Of a DNA stretch of 64,000 nucleotides, positions 43,320 through 55,048 are shown in pieces (within the stretch, counting starts at the first letter, position 1; the number at the start of each line of letters is the position of its first letter). The notes under the pieces were generated by a model that searched no databases, had not been told where the DNA came from, and saw nothing but the letters and a program-made list of their open reading frames with translations. Source of the stretch: Acanthamoeba sp. SK_2022b (lineage: Eukaryota > Discosea > Longamoebia > Acanthamoebidae); contig JANDJZ010000266.1 of NCBI GenBank assembly GCA_027943245.1, positions 1-64,000 of the forward strand, read 5' to 3'. The translations under genes were made by a program, and so were the position numbers.

Positions 43320-46300
43320 ATGCTGCGACGCTCTGAGACGATTCAGACCGTCGCCCGTAAACAGCAGACCGCTGAAGAGGAAGAACGCCTGTTGAAGGTT
43401 TATCATACTCTTTTGGCCCTCAGCTGTGGTAAGTGCTAACGTATACTTCTGATGGCAGGTGTTCACTCAGTGGACCAACTTCTTGTTGGAGAGGAGAGGC
43501 CTGCAGATCGAGAACGTAGGGCTGGACATCTCAGATGGCCTCATCCTCATCCAGCTCGCCGAAATCCTCACCAACATCCCAGTGGCCAAACATCACGAAT
43601 GTCCCACTCTTTTGGTACAATCCTGCTCCTCTTCTTGCGTTAGGGAGGTTGAGGCCTCTGATCTGCTTTACTGTCTCTGTTTAGATACACAACATCGAAA
43701 ACTTGACCATTGCGTTGAAGCACTTATCGGTGCACGGTGAAGTTGATACAAGCTACGTTGCCGCCTCTTGTACGCCCCTCCCTACCCAAATAATTTAATG
43801 GTTTGCGTTTCTCATTCATCTCTTGCCAACGTTCCCAGCCCTCGCACAAAACGACGTAAAACAAATCATTAGCCTGTTCTGGAAAATCGCCCTACAATAC
43901 AAGATGAAGGATCTCAGAAAGCGATGGGCAGACCTCCAGCCCAAGTACGCCTTTGTGCCCCCCCCCCAATTCCTTTTTGTGGGGGGAAGCGTAGCTGACG
44001 TACATACAGCGGCACCCGATACAACGAGTTCATGCAGCTCAAGCAGGAGATGAAGCAGATCACCAGAGACGGCCAGGGCGGCGACCAGGCAGCGCCGCGA
44101 GCGACTACCAAGCGCCCCGAGGACGAAGCCAAGAGCGCTCACAAGTTCCAACTACTGGCGAAGTATGTAGGCGCCGCCGAAAGCCTCAAGCAGTGGGCCG
44201 AGACCATGATGAACGAGCTCGAACAGGCCAACCGCGTGCTCGAGACCGAGGTCTCAGCGGCGATCCCTCCCGGGACTGCCATCGCGCAGGCCGACGCCGC
44301 GCGACGCGCGAGGGAAGACTTCCGCGAGACGGAGAAGCTGATCAACGAGACCAAACTCAAGAAGAAGACGCTTGCCGAGGACAACTACATCGACCTGAAG
44401 AAGGCCGGTTGCAACGACCCCCAATCGTGCCCGTTCACGACCGTCGAGGAGTGCACCAACAAGCTCGAGGGCGTCCTGTTCGAGCGTCGGCGTAAGCTCG
44501 ACGAGCGCCTCCGCCGCGCCGAGGAGGAGGCCGAGCGCGAGCGCGAGCAGATCAGGCAGCGCGAGGCTGCCAACGCCCGTATGGCGCAGCTTGAGGCCGA
44601 ACGCGAGCGAAAAGAGGAGGAGAAGAAGCGAATGGAGTTTGAGCTGCGCGAGCGTGCGCGACTGCTCAAGCAGGAGCTGCTCAAGCTCAAGGGCGAGGGT
44701 GCTGGAGGTTCGAGCGTGGTGGTGGGCGGTGGCCTGACGGGTAGCGCGCTGCCCAAACCTGCCGACACCAGCCCCGCTCCGGGAGGCGACAACAAGCCGA
44801 CCCTCGACCCCAGGAAGATTCTCAATGCAGAGTGCACCACTGGCTCGAGTACGCACCCTCTGCTTCCCTGCTCGGTTTCTGTATCAGCGTATTGATGTGT
44901 GCGTGGTTGCAGTGGGGTCGTTCCTATTGCGCCGTCACACGAGGAGGGAGGAGGAGGGCGCGCCTTGCACCTCTTGCAAGAAACCGCTGGGGCACACCTT
45001 GATGTTGCTCGTCGATGGCAAGGTTCGTGTGCCCCCCTGACGCAAAGCATCGTTTCTCGAACTATCGCACTCGACTGACTGATCGAGTGCCTGTGCGTCG
45101 TTGGTTGTTGCTTGCTGGTTGTTGGGCGAGAACAGGACCTGTTCCATTCGGCGTGCTTCGTGTGTAAGAAGTGTGGTAAGGAGTTTGACGACTACTACTA
45201 CGAGTACCGGGGCGAGGTGCCCCTCTGCTTCGAGCACTACGCCGAGGCCTCCGGCCTTACGTGCAACGGTGGGGCGTCCCTCTATCTCTCTGACACACAC
45301 ATCTGCTTTCTTGCCCTTCCCCACTGGCTAACCCAGTGCTGCAGGCTGCAACGAGTTGATCAGGACCAGCACCGTAACACTGGCCATGGGCAAGAAGTGG
45401 CACTCTTACTGCTTCACCTGCGTCAGCTGTCGAACCGTTCTCAAAGACGTGCGCCCCGCACTTCAACTGCACTGCGAAGTCAACCTCAGAGCTTTCATGT
45501 CGTCTCACATGCCGTATGTATGTTGTCTCAGGGCCACTATGTGCACGAGGGCCAGCCCTATTGCCAGCTGGACTTCTACCGCGCCAAGGGGCTCCTATGC
45601 GTTCGATGCGAGACCCCCGTGGGCGCCGGCGACAAGTCATTTGAGGGGCGAGCCTGGCACAGGGTACACCAGCTACACAAACAAAAACAAACAACAACCA
45701 AACAACCAAGTGCAAACGCACATCTCGTTTCTCACATCACGTGCGCCCGCAGGCCTGCTGGACGTGCACGACATGCAAACGACCGTTTGGTTCGGATGGG
45801 TTCTATGGCTTCAACGGCATGCCCTTCTGCAGCGCTCACTACGAAGAGATCGAAAGGTTTGCACTCCCCACGGGCCTGGGGCACAGGCAACCAGCATTGG
45901 CGTTGACCGTAAGGTGAATCTATTGTGCAGAGCGAATGCGGTGTCCAGCGCGAACAAGTTTGGGAGCTGGTCGCGCCGGACGCCTACAGCGCTGTCTACG
46001 TCTGGCGGGGACGTCATGACCACATCAGGCCCGCTGTCCTCCCGCAGCTACCTCGGCTCGAGCAGCGGCGACTCGGAGTGGGAGCGCGAGGAGGAGGAGC
46101 GGGCGCGCCGGCGTAGGGCCGAGCAGCTGTCGAGGGAGAAGGAGGAGGCGCTGCTCAGGGCCGACACGGACCGGAGGAAGCGCGAAGCCCTCGAGCGGGA
46201 GAAGGAGAACTACCTCAAGGAGCTCGAGCGGAAGAAGCGGGAGATCGAGCGCGACCTAGAGCGAGAGCAGTGGAGGTCAGGTGATCGCGAGCGGGATCGG

Positions 46301-46768
46301 TACAGCGTCGGCCCCCTCAGCAGCACTAGCAGTAGGGACCGGGAGAGGGAGAGCAGCATCGGGAGAGACAGGGACCGAGACCGAGACAGGGACAGAGGGG
46401 ATCGAGACCGAGACAGGGATCGAGACAGAGACAGAGATCGAGACAGAGACAGAGACCGGTACAGCGGCAGCTTCAGCAGCAGTCGGGACAGGGAGAGGGA
46501 AAGCAGCGTCGGGCGAGACAGGGACAGGGACAGAGAGAGGGAGCGAGATCGGGAGAGCAGCGTGGGTCGAGAGTCGAGCGGGAGGAGTCGAGGACACCTG
46601 AGGGATAGCGATCCTAGGGAGAGGGAGAGGGACAGGGAGAGGAGTGTAGGAAGGGAGAGGGAGAGGAGCGTCGGGAGGGACAGGGACAGGGACAGGGACA
46701 GAGAGAGGGAGGATAGGAGGGCCAGCACGTCCTACTCGAGCTCCAACCTACGGAGACTGCACTATTAA
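43320..46768 (+). CDS. CH-domain and triple-LIM cytoskeletal adaptor
   Basis: Exon 1 (MLRRSETIQTVARKQQTAEE) joins in phase 0 to a calponin-homology domain (VFTQWTNFLLERRGLQIENV, LDISDGLILIQLAEILTNIP, IHNIENLTIALKHLSVHGEV, ISLFWKIALQYKMKDLRKRW), expected to bind actin. A long charged coiled coil follows (about 44.1-44.7 kb). Three LIM zinc modules come next: CTSCKKPLGHT...HSACFVCKKCGKEF; CNELIRTSTV...HSYCFTCVSCRTVL; CVRCETPVGA...CWTCTTCKRPF, each with the Cys/His spacing of two zinc fingers. The tail is an extreme Arg/Asp/Glu repeat (RDRDRDRDRD, RERERDRESS) ending RRLHY-stop. CH plus LIM proteins, such as the Dictyostelium ChLim type, link actin to signalling. Only one CH domain is seen, so actin binding may need oligomerisation. 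Confidence 0.85.
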
Positions 46769-47037
46769 GGGAAAGGGAGAGGGAGAAGGCGGGCCTCAAC
46801 AAAAGAAGGAGGAAGTGACGAACGGGAGACAACACTTGTGAAACATTATTTATTACCCCTATCATTATCATCATCAGCTACATGCCAGGACCACTCATTG
46901 GACATGACCAGGATTCGGGTCCCGAAGTTTGGCTTGCGGCCAAGTTGTTGCCAAGACTTCCCTTTGATCAGAGCCCCCCCGTCTTCTTCGGGGCTGGGCG
47001 TTGTATTGAATAGACAAAATGTGAAGCGTGCACTCGG

Positions 47038-47723
47038 TCACCTCCGTTTCTTGGAGCGTAGGGCGGCGGCCATCTTGCGCTCGGAGATGGGGTGGAGCAC
47101 CTCGGCAAAGTTGGCCCGCCATCCGCGGTTGTACGCGTTGTTCACCTCTAGCTCCTCGGCGAGCCAGTGCAGCTCGCGCAGGAACGCCCTATTGAGGCGC
47201 TCCTCCGTCATCTCCTCGTACTGCCGCCGCAACGCCCTGTCCTCCTCGGTCGCTCCTCCCTCTCTTCCCTCACCCCCTCCCTTCGCCTTCTTCTGCTGCT
47301 GCTGCTGCTGCTGCTTGTTATCCTTACGCTGCTGCTGTTGCTGCTCCTGGCGGTCGAGCTGTTCGGCCTTGAACTGGAACCAGTGCATGTGGTCCAGCTT
47401 CACCTGCTGGGACAGCCGCTTGTGCATGGAGTAGGTCAACTCCTTCCTGTGGCGGTACAGCTCGCTCCCGAACCGCGCGTCGTCCTGCTCGCCCCTCTTC
47501 TCCTTCGTTTCCCGCTCCTCCTCTCGCTCGCTGTCGCTGCTTTCCGTCGTGTCCGTATCCGTGTCCGTGTCGACACCCTTCTTCTTTCTGTTGCTGTTGA
47601 CCTTCGTGTCCTTGTTCTTCTTATTCTTGCTTTCATTCTTCTTCTTCTTCTTCTCGTCGTCGATCTTCTTCAACAGTGTCTTGGCCACCTCTACGTCGTG
47701 CTTTAGATCGCCTATATGATGTA

Positions 47724-47788
<65 letters not shown>

Positions 47789-49564
47789 CGTGGGACCAGC
47801 ACCAGCACCAGCACTGGCAGCTCTACTCAAGCGAAGCGGGGAGCTATTACCCCATTTGAAGGTCTCGGAGGTGGTGGTGTTGGATACTACTAGGTGGACG
47901 TGATAGAGGGCGAAGCAGAGGAGGACGATGCCCATGATGATCGAGAAGAACGCCACCATCACCACCGATCCGGCCTCGAACAGTATGATCTGTCCTCACC
48001 ACGCATGAATTCATTAAATTGGTCATAAGTATTAATATTTTTTTTAAAAATAAATAAAAATGAAAGGTAAATTGTACCACAAACATGGTGGGGTAGGAGA
48101 TGGGCGTGATCTCGCCGGTGGTCCTGTTCTTCATCACGTAGTGCAGAATGCCTGAACACAAGCACGCGAGGCGTTGCGAGTCAAAGGCCGAGGGCGTGCT
48201 CGAGCGATTGGTGGTGGTGGTGGTGGTGGTGTACCCTGCTGCTCGATGATGCCGGCGACGATGCCGCTAGTGACGAGGAACCCGTAGAAGCACAGAGCCG
48301 CCGTCGCAAACAGGAACACAAGGAACTGCAACGTGGGACACACACATTGCACATTGTGGTGGTCGGCGACGCATAATTGATTAGTCGAGAATCCTTCTAC
48401 GTGCAGAGTTCTGGCAGGAGAGCCCGAGCGCGCACCTTCTTTTGGTTGCGTTCGCCGACGCAGTTGTTGATCCACACGCAGTGGTGGTCGAAACGCGAGA
48501 CGCACGTGTTGCAGATGCGACAGTGCAGAGATCGCGCCGGTCTGTATTGCATGGTGAGCTCAACGACAAAGTGTTGGCCTCAGTGTGCGGGAGAGATACC
48601 GAGGCAACTGGCACGTCTTGCAGAACTTCTCCTGGTACAGGATGCCATCGCATGGGTAGTTGTCCTTGTAAAGGGCCAGCGTCCTATAATCATTTTGTAT
48701 AATTATAACAAAATAATTTTAATTCAGAGAAAAAATCGAAAAGAATGACTAGCATGAAGTAGAAGTAGTGGATGGTGGTAGATGAGGATCGACAGCGGAC
48801 GAGAGGGAAGCAAAGAGGGGAAGGGAAGGTACGCGGGAGTGATTCGGCCGGGATCGGAGCGACAGACGTCAAAGTAGATGAAGAGAACGCAGCCGATCAG
48901 CACGAACGACAGGTACCTGCACGGTCGCAGACGGTAAGCGCGACAGGCTGATAGAGGGCCGAAGAACAGCTAGGGGAGCCGCACTTGTGGTACTCGGGAG
49001 CATAGGGGCCGGGCAAGTAGTGCCACGACGTGGCGATGAAGAAAATGAATGGACCCAACACGCACGCCAGATACATGATCTGAGCGCGCACATACACACC
49101 AAGCACAGGATGGTTAAGGTGTTGGGGACGGTTTAGAGGTGTGGCGAAGTGGCAAAACGTGCCTGGAAGAGGGGGTTGGGCTTGTTGCAGCATCGGTCCC
49201 CGATGGCATCGATCCTCGACCGCGCCTTCTTGCCAAACACGTTGCCACACATATTTCTGTGCTCAAAACAATTAAAAAGAATTAATGACGCACTGTTGTG
49301 GTCACTAAAGCCAAAATGACAATTACTTCGAAAAATAAAAATAAAATAAAAATAAAATAAAATAAAAAGAAAAATAAAAAACGCGTCCTTAAAATAAACG
49401 ATTTGGTAAAGGTACGCGAGAGATTCGAAGCATCCGCCGAGCAGGAACATATTGAGCTTCTCGATGAAGGTGTCCCTATGGCAGTCCTGCTGCCCGCAAA
49501 GCAGAACGTAGACCACAGCGCCAAACACGTTGATGTACACCAACAGCAACACCATGTCCCACAT
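47038..49564 (-). CDS. DHHC-type protein palmitoyltransferase
   Basis: Starts at 49564 ([20 protein letters not shown]) with hydrophobic segments, including [20 protein letters not shown] and [14 protein letters not shown]. The cysteine-rich core is [17 protein letters not shown], then [20 protein letters not shown], giving an intact Asp-His-His-Cys active site. Two further membrane segments follow ([40 protein letters not shown]), then the conserved TTSETFKWG motif. These enzymes attach palmitate to cysteines at Golgi, ER or plasma membrane. Unusually, the C-terminal tail is about 230 residues of Lys/Glu- and Gln-rich sequence ([14 protein letters not shown]) ending RSKKRR-stop. An intron holds (CA)n. 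Divergent from ALKBH8 with 141 bp between starts. Confidence 0.9.
47726..47786 (+). repeat. (GT)n microsatellite in DHHC gene intron
   Basis: A 61-bp GT tract, (CA)n in the sense strand, just before the tail exon starting [16 protein letters not shown]. Confidence 0.93.
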
Positions 49565-49705
49565 CTTGCTTGCGGCGAGTCAATAAGGAAAACTAAAATA
49601 AAAGAACAAAAATTGTTTTAGATTTGAAAAGAGTGACATTTATCTTACACTCGGCGTCGACGGAGGCACAAGCTTGCTCAGGTTGCCCGCATACGCTGTG
49701 CGCCC

Positions 49706-52392
49706 ATGGATCAAAGTAAGAAAAAGAAAGCAAAAGCTGGCCGTACTGCAGTCAGGTCTTCCGGAGCAGGGGAAGGGGAAGGGGAAGGGGAAGGAGAGGG
49801 CCCAGCACAGCATTACGTGCGGCCAAAGGACCCCAGCTTCCCCACTCGCCACCTGTTCGTCGTTGGCTGTGGCCCACAAACAGGTGCCGACCCACACTGT
49901 AATTAATAACAATAATTGAAAACAAAAATATCATAAAAGTAACAATATCGCGATAAGGTGTGAGCGTGAAGACGCTACATGCTGTCTTTGAGTCGTACGG
50001 ACATGTAGAGCGGGTATGGACCGACCCGACGCGGCCCTTTGTGTTCCTGTCCTACGCTACCGAGGACGAGGCCATGCTCGCTCGCACCAGCATAGAGACG
50101 ATGCAACAGAGCGGCGTCACCGAAGGAGAAGGTGAGAAGGACCTGCATCGGTGTTGCTGTTGAGCATTGTTGCACTAACCGCACGTCTCAACTGTGGTCG
50201 TAGAGCTCTTCGGGAAGCTAGGACTGAAGCCAGGGCGCAGGCTCAAGTTAGAGTACGCTGAGCTGAAGCACTCGGAGAAGGCTCAAGCCGAAGACGTTGC
50301 CCTCACCCAGCACGTTGTGGTAGGCCTCTACTCAACCACCAAGTTTCTCTACCACTGAGCTCACCCTTTACACAAATTCTTGTGACGCACTACTCGCTGA
50401 CGGCGCCCAGGTTGAAGGGCTCTACGTGTTCTACGACTTCATTGACGAGGCCGAGGAGCAGCAGCTGCTCGCGGCCGTGAGGGACAAACCGTGGGACACG
50501 CTGCCCCGCAGGCGGGTTCAGCACTGGGGCTATGCGTTCGACTACAAGACGCGCAACATCGACCTCACCAAGCCACTGGGTGCGCCTGCGGTGTCGTAGT
50601 ATGTGTGTAGTGCTACGTGCTGATTGTCTCGATCTTGGACAGGAGGGCTTCCCGAGTTCGTGGACGGCGTCATGAAGAAGATGAACGAAGCTGCCGTTGT
50701 GGAGGAAGAGGTGGCGGGAAAGATAGTCAAACGACGCAGGTGGCCCGAGTCCGATCAGCTCACAGTCAACGAATATGAGGAGGGCGTTGGCATCGGCGCT
50801 CACGTCGACACACACTCGGGTACCTCGACTATATTCAACTTCTGCCTCGCGGTAGACTCATTCTCTCTCGTATCAACCTGGTGGCAGCATTTTACGATGG
50901 GATCATATCGCTCTCGTTGGGCAGCTCGTGCGTGATGACGCTGTCGCTCCCGGACAGCTCGCGGCACAAGTCCGTGTTCCTTCCCCGCCGCTCCCTCCTC
51001 GTGATGACCGATGCAGCTCGGTACCTCTGGCGACACGCCATCCCTTTCCGGCGCTACGACTGCGTCGATGGACGGCTCATCAAACGCGAAGGTAAGTAGA
51101 TCGCGCCTGTGTGGTTCCCGCCGACAGCTTGATCACTATTAATATCTGCTGATGGTGTGTATGCATGCGCAGGCAAGAGGCTATCGTTCACCTTTCGCAA
51201 GGTGCGTGGACGGCCGTGCGACTGTCGTTTCGCTCAGGAATGCGACTCACAGCAACTCTCGCTCTCCAACATCCTCCACTCCACCACCGGTGCGCGTCCA
51301 ATGGCTCAACCAAACGTTCTTCTGACTTTACCTTCTCATCTCTTCTCCCTCTCCTTCTGTGGTTGTGGTAGCGTCCGAGTTCGAGGCTCGTAACGTGATC
51401 GACGTCTACAACTGCATAGCCCCGAAATGGCATCTCACTCGTCTGAAGCCTTGGCCCAAGATCGAGACCTTCCTCTCGACCCTGCCCGAGGTATGCGCCA
51501 GGGCCTGCTTGTGTTGCTTCGTGTGTGTGTGTGTCTCATCCACTGGCACCGTCAGGGCACTCTGATAGCGGACGTTGGGTGTGGCAATGGCCGATACCTG
51601 GACGTCATCCATCGCCAGAACAACGACAGGAACGGACCGCACTGCTTCGCCGTAGGCAGCGATCGAAGCGCTGGCCTCATCGATATCTGCTCGCAGCGAG
51701 GTAACACAACCAACCAACCAACCAACCAACCAACCAACCAACCAACCAACCAACCAACCAACCAAATAAGCAAACAACCTTTATAGTGCGAGACGCTCAA
51801 CATTGACCGGGCCGGGAACAGGCTTCGAGGTGGCGTTGATGGACACGCTTCATCTGCCTTACAGGTCGAGCGCCTTTGATGTGGTGCTCTCCATAGCGGT
51901 CCTCCACCACCTCTCGACCGAGGAAAGGCGCCTGCAGGCCTTGACCGAGCTTCTACGCATCGTCAAGCCAGGTCTGTTCTCTGTTCTCTTGTGTGTGCGT
52001 GCACGCGCACTCACGTGTGCCTCCCCAATCTGCGTAAGGTGGCCGGGTGCTGATCTACGTGTGGGCGCTGGAGCAAGAGGACGACTCGAAGCGGAAGTTC
52101 AAGGAACAGGACGTGCTCGTTCCCTGGTGCATACCGCCCACCAAAGAGGACAAGCAGGCTGGCAAGGGTACCGTTGCATTGCGTGACTGTCCACTACATC
52201 TTGTCACGTGTAGCCGGGCGTTGGCTTATCTGCGTCGTTTGGGCAGGGATGGTGGTTCACAACCGGTACTGCCACCTCTACGTGAAAGGCGAGCTGAGGG
52301 ATCTTTGCATGAACGAGCTTGGTGTGAGTTGCAAAGTGGTGGAGGACTACTACGAACACTCTAACTGGTGCTTGCTGATCGAGAAGGTGTAG
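49706..52392 (+). CDS. ALKBH8: ALKBH8: RRM, AlkB oxygenase and tRNA methyltransferase
   Basis: Starts MDQSKKKKAKAGRTAVRSSG. Order of modules: an RNA-recognition motif (RHLFVVGCGPQTG, then VKTLHAVFESYGHVERVW, RPFVFLSYATEDEAML); an AlkB 2-oxoglutarate oxygenase (VEGLYVFYDFIDEAEEQQLL, RRRVQHWGYAFDYKTRNID, LTVNEYEEGVGIGAHVDTHS with the HxD pair, LPRRSLLVMTDAARYLWRH with the distal His, RLSFTFRKVRGRPCDC with the 2-oxoglutarate Arg); and a class I methyltransferase (LIADVGCGNGRYLDVIHRQN, DTLHLPYRSSAFDVVLSIAV, VLIYVWALEQED). ALKBH8 makes and hydroxylates wobble-uridine mcm5U in tRNA with TRMT112. All metal and SAM motifs look intact. A CXC-type motif (CDCRFAQEC) lies between the enzymes. Introns include a (CCAA)n tract. 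Confidence 0.93.
51708..51764 (+). repeat. (CCAA)n tetranucleotide repeat
   Basis: About 14 perfect CCAA units inside an ALKBH8 intron, right after the donor following IDICSQRG. Confidence 0.95.
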
Positions 52393-52437
52393 CAATAGAA
52401 TGGCTGTCTTTACTTTATGTACATAAAAGATGGCGCC

Positions 52438-52856
52438 TCACGGCTGCTGAGGTCGGGCCGAGGAAGAGGAAGCGGGCACCCATCTCTTGAGCAAGGCTTC
52501 TTCGACAAAAGCGGTGAGGTCACCTCCGTACTGCTCGGCGAAGGTCTTCATCGACATGGCGCGTACGTCGAGAGGAATCTTGAGCGTTTCGAGGATTAGC
52601 TGGCTTTTAAACGAAGACTCGAGGTCTCTGGCTTGTGTGCGCAGCGCCTCGCACCGTGATTCAACTAGTTAACACCGGTGCAGCATTCAGGTCAGCACGA
52701 GCCAGGTTAAGAAACCGGAGACGTGCGAGTACCTTCAATGTCAAATTCAGCCAACACAGCAGGCAAGCGGCCCCTGAAATTGATCTGCATGTTCTCCACG
52801 TTCTCTTTGTCCTCCATCACATCGGCCCGTCGTTTCTGTGCCACATTCTCTGCCAT
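52438..52856 (-). CDS. Borealin/Nbl1-like chromosomal passenger subunit
   Basis: Two exons (52856-52733, 52664-52438, phase 1) give about 116 residues starting MAENVAQKRRADVMEDKENV. After splicing the sequence reads LPAVLAEFDIEVESRCEAL, then ESSFKSQLILETLKIPLDVR and SMKTFAEQYGGDLTAF. This matches the Borealin/Nbl1 N-terminal helix pattern: FDxEVExR, a spacer, LKLPxxVRxM and a YxGD end. In the chromosomal passenger complex this helix bundles with INCENP and Survivin to target Aurora kinase. The short length resembles yeast Nbl1 more than human Borealin. It carries a KEN box (MEDKENVEN). An upstream in-frame ATG at 52961 would add 35 residues but would place the E2F-like sites inside the coding region, so 52856 is preferred. 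Convergent with ALKBH8. Confidence 0.7.
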
Positions 52857-52907
52857 GATTGAAGCGCAGATGTTCTGGTTCTCAATCTTGGCCCGATTTG
52901 TTGTGCG

Positions 52908-52933
52908 GGCGGGAAGTGGCGATTTTGGCGGGA
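52908..52933 (-). promoter_or_regulatory. E2F-like sites upstream of the Borealin-like gene
   Basis: TTTTGGCGGGA (52923-52933) and GGCGGGAA (52908-52915) match the E2F consensus, 52-77 bp before the predicted ATG at 52856 and 114 bp or more from the divergent PSMD5 start. Confidence 0.5.
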
Positions 52934-53046
52934 GAGCGCTGTCGGCAAGAATCCAGCTCATCCCGCCCTGTGTAGCGCCCAGCGGTTGCTTTGCTGTGTG
53001 TTGGCGCTAGAGTTAGAGCACAGTGCGAGTGCATAAAGCAATACAG

Positions 53047-55048
53047 ATGGACGTGAGCTCTTCGGAAACGCTGTTCGAGCTCTTTGATCGCCTGGCAAAG
53101 CTGTCGGCACAAGATGCCAATGACCTGCTTGAGATAGTTAGCGAGATTAAAAGGCGGCTTACCGGACCTTCCGGCCTGCAAATCATTCTCTCCAATCAAG
53201 TACCTTCCTCCCTATCTGCCAAGGATGTGGCGCCACAATTGGCAGCTGACAGCATGCGCCATAGGTCAAGCCTTTCCTCGTAGGAGGACTCACTACTGCT
53301 CTTCCAGCCATTCGTGAGCTCTCTCTCGCCCAGCTGGCCCGCACAGCTGCTGCCGGTCAGCAGGGCCTTGCGCTGCTGGTACCACCACACGCGCATGCGT
53401 GCACATGCACAACCACTTCATTGACGCCACGCTCAACAATTGCTGGTCTCTATTTGCGACACAGACAGAGGTGTGGCCGGTCATTGTCAAGTCAGTGGCA
53501 GATGACAATCTGAGGGTGGCAACCACAGCAGTGCAGACAATCCTCACTGTGGCCACGGAGCCCGTGGGTCAAGAGCTCATCTTCAGTCCAGCATCAGCTT
53601 CGATGTTCAACAGCATGATCACAGGTACACAAGCGCGCACAACACACACAACACATAACAGAGTTAAAACGCTCTTGCGCTAACGGATCGGTCTATTTGC
53701 AGGAAGCGAAGTACTGCGACTGCGAGTCCTGGACCTCTTTGTGGAGTTGTCCACACAATCAGCCGAACTGCTGGAGAGGTCGAGAGACTACCTGGCCCTC
53801 ATCGCCCGGGAGCTCAGCTCCACCGACCTCCTGCAGCGAATGAACGGTCTCGAACTGCTCGAGAAGGTTCGTATATCTCGGGTGACCTCGTCGCCTTTCC
53901 GCTGTCGAGCCATTGGGTCGTTAAGCTTACTCGCTGTCCTCGGTCTGGGAACCTATCGTCCAGCTGGCCAAGACAGAACATGGCGTGGCCTATATACAGC
54001 GCTCGGGCGTCCTGGCGCCCATCCAGCACTTGCTCACCGACACGGAAGACCCCGGCTTCTCGCTCCTGTGTGGCAGCGCCCTGCGTCTCCTCTCGTCCGT
54101 GGCCCGACAGGTACCACCCGTCGCCGTCTCAACCTCCTCATGGAAGAGCCCCACACTTGCTTGAAGGTTAGTGGGTCCCCAGCGACGCCATCCTCACTAC
54201 CACGCGGCGCGCTGTCGATGTAGGGCGGAGATCTCCAGTCCCTTGCCCCCGTCTTGACCGCCGTGGAGCAACTGCTTGAGAGCCGAGACGAATCCTGTGC
54301 GGTGCGTTTCGCTGCGTTGTTGGTGGCCATCGCGCGCGCTTGAAGCTCACGTTCGGCGGGTGTCGGTAATACAGGAGGCGGCCATCAGCTTTGTCGGTTC
54401 GCTGGGAAGCAGCGCGGCGGGCGCGGAGCTGCTCCTGTCGCGGCGAGCCCTGGTCAAGAGCTGGTTCGAGCACATGACCTCGGCCGTCGCGCTTCTCCGC
54501 CTGTCGTGTCTCCACGCCCTCGCTGAGCTCCTCACGTACTTGCCTCCACCCGTTTATCATCATCATCATCGTCCTTAAGCCCAGGTCTCACCTCTTCTTG
54601 CCACCACTCTCCCCCTCTCTCCAACAGGTGCTCGGATCATGAGAAGACGCAACAAATCTTCAACGTCGAGGACAAGGGCTGGGACGGGTCGTCCAGCGGC
54701 GAGGTGATGCGCACGCTCATGAAGTTCTTGGACCAGCCCTTCCCCGATCTGCGCTACGCCACCTTCCACGCCATGCAGGGGCTCGGCCGCCACCCGTGGG
54801 GCGTCAGAGCCCTCTTTGCCTATCCAGGCCTCCTCGAGTTCCTCCTCAACCGCGGCACGGAGACGACGAAGGAGGGCAACGAGTGGAAGTACGCCGTCAT
54901 CGAGTCCATCGTCATGGACGAGAAGGACAACGGCGCCCGGGACACCCTCGACGCCGCCGCCTTTGACCAGCTGTCGGCCTACCTCGGCCAAGGCGTCCAT
55001 TACGTGCGGGGTGAGCTCGCCACGAAGATCGCCTCCAAGTCAGCCTGA
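53047..55048 (+). CDS. PSMD5: 26S proteasome assembly chaperone PSMD5 (S5b)
   Basis: Starts MDVSSSETLFELFDRLAKLS. About eight exons encode an all-helical ARM/HEAT protein: WPVIVKSVADDNLRVATTAV, GSEVLRLRVLDLFVELSTQS, ALIARELSSTDLLQRMNGLE, GVAYIQRSGVLAPIQHLLTD, LLLSRRALVKSWFEHMTSAV. The C-terminal region (LMKFLDQPFPDLRYATFHAM, GLLEFLLNRGTETTKEGNEW, LSAYLGQGVHYVRGELATKI) follows the order of human PSMD5, including the QPFPxL and YLxxGxxYV landmarks. PSMD5/S5b binds the ATPase Rpt1 during assembly of the proteasome base. Length, about 480-500 residues, agrees with the family. Internal exon edges near 53.2-53.4 kb are approximate. Head-to-head with the Borealin-like gene. Confidence 0.78.

Noticed and set aside
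51552..51803. A repeated Gly-Trp-Leu-Val protein on the minus strand
   Set aside because: It is the (CCAA)n repeat within an ALKBH8 intron.
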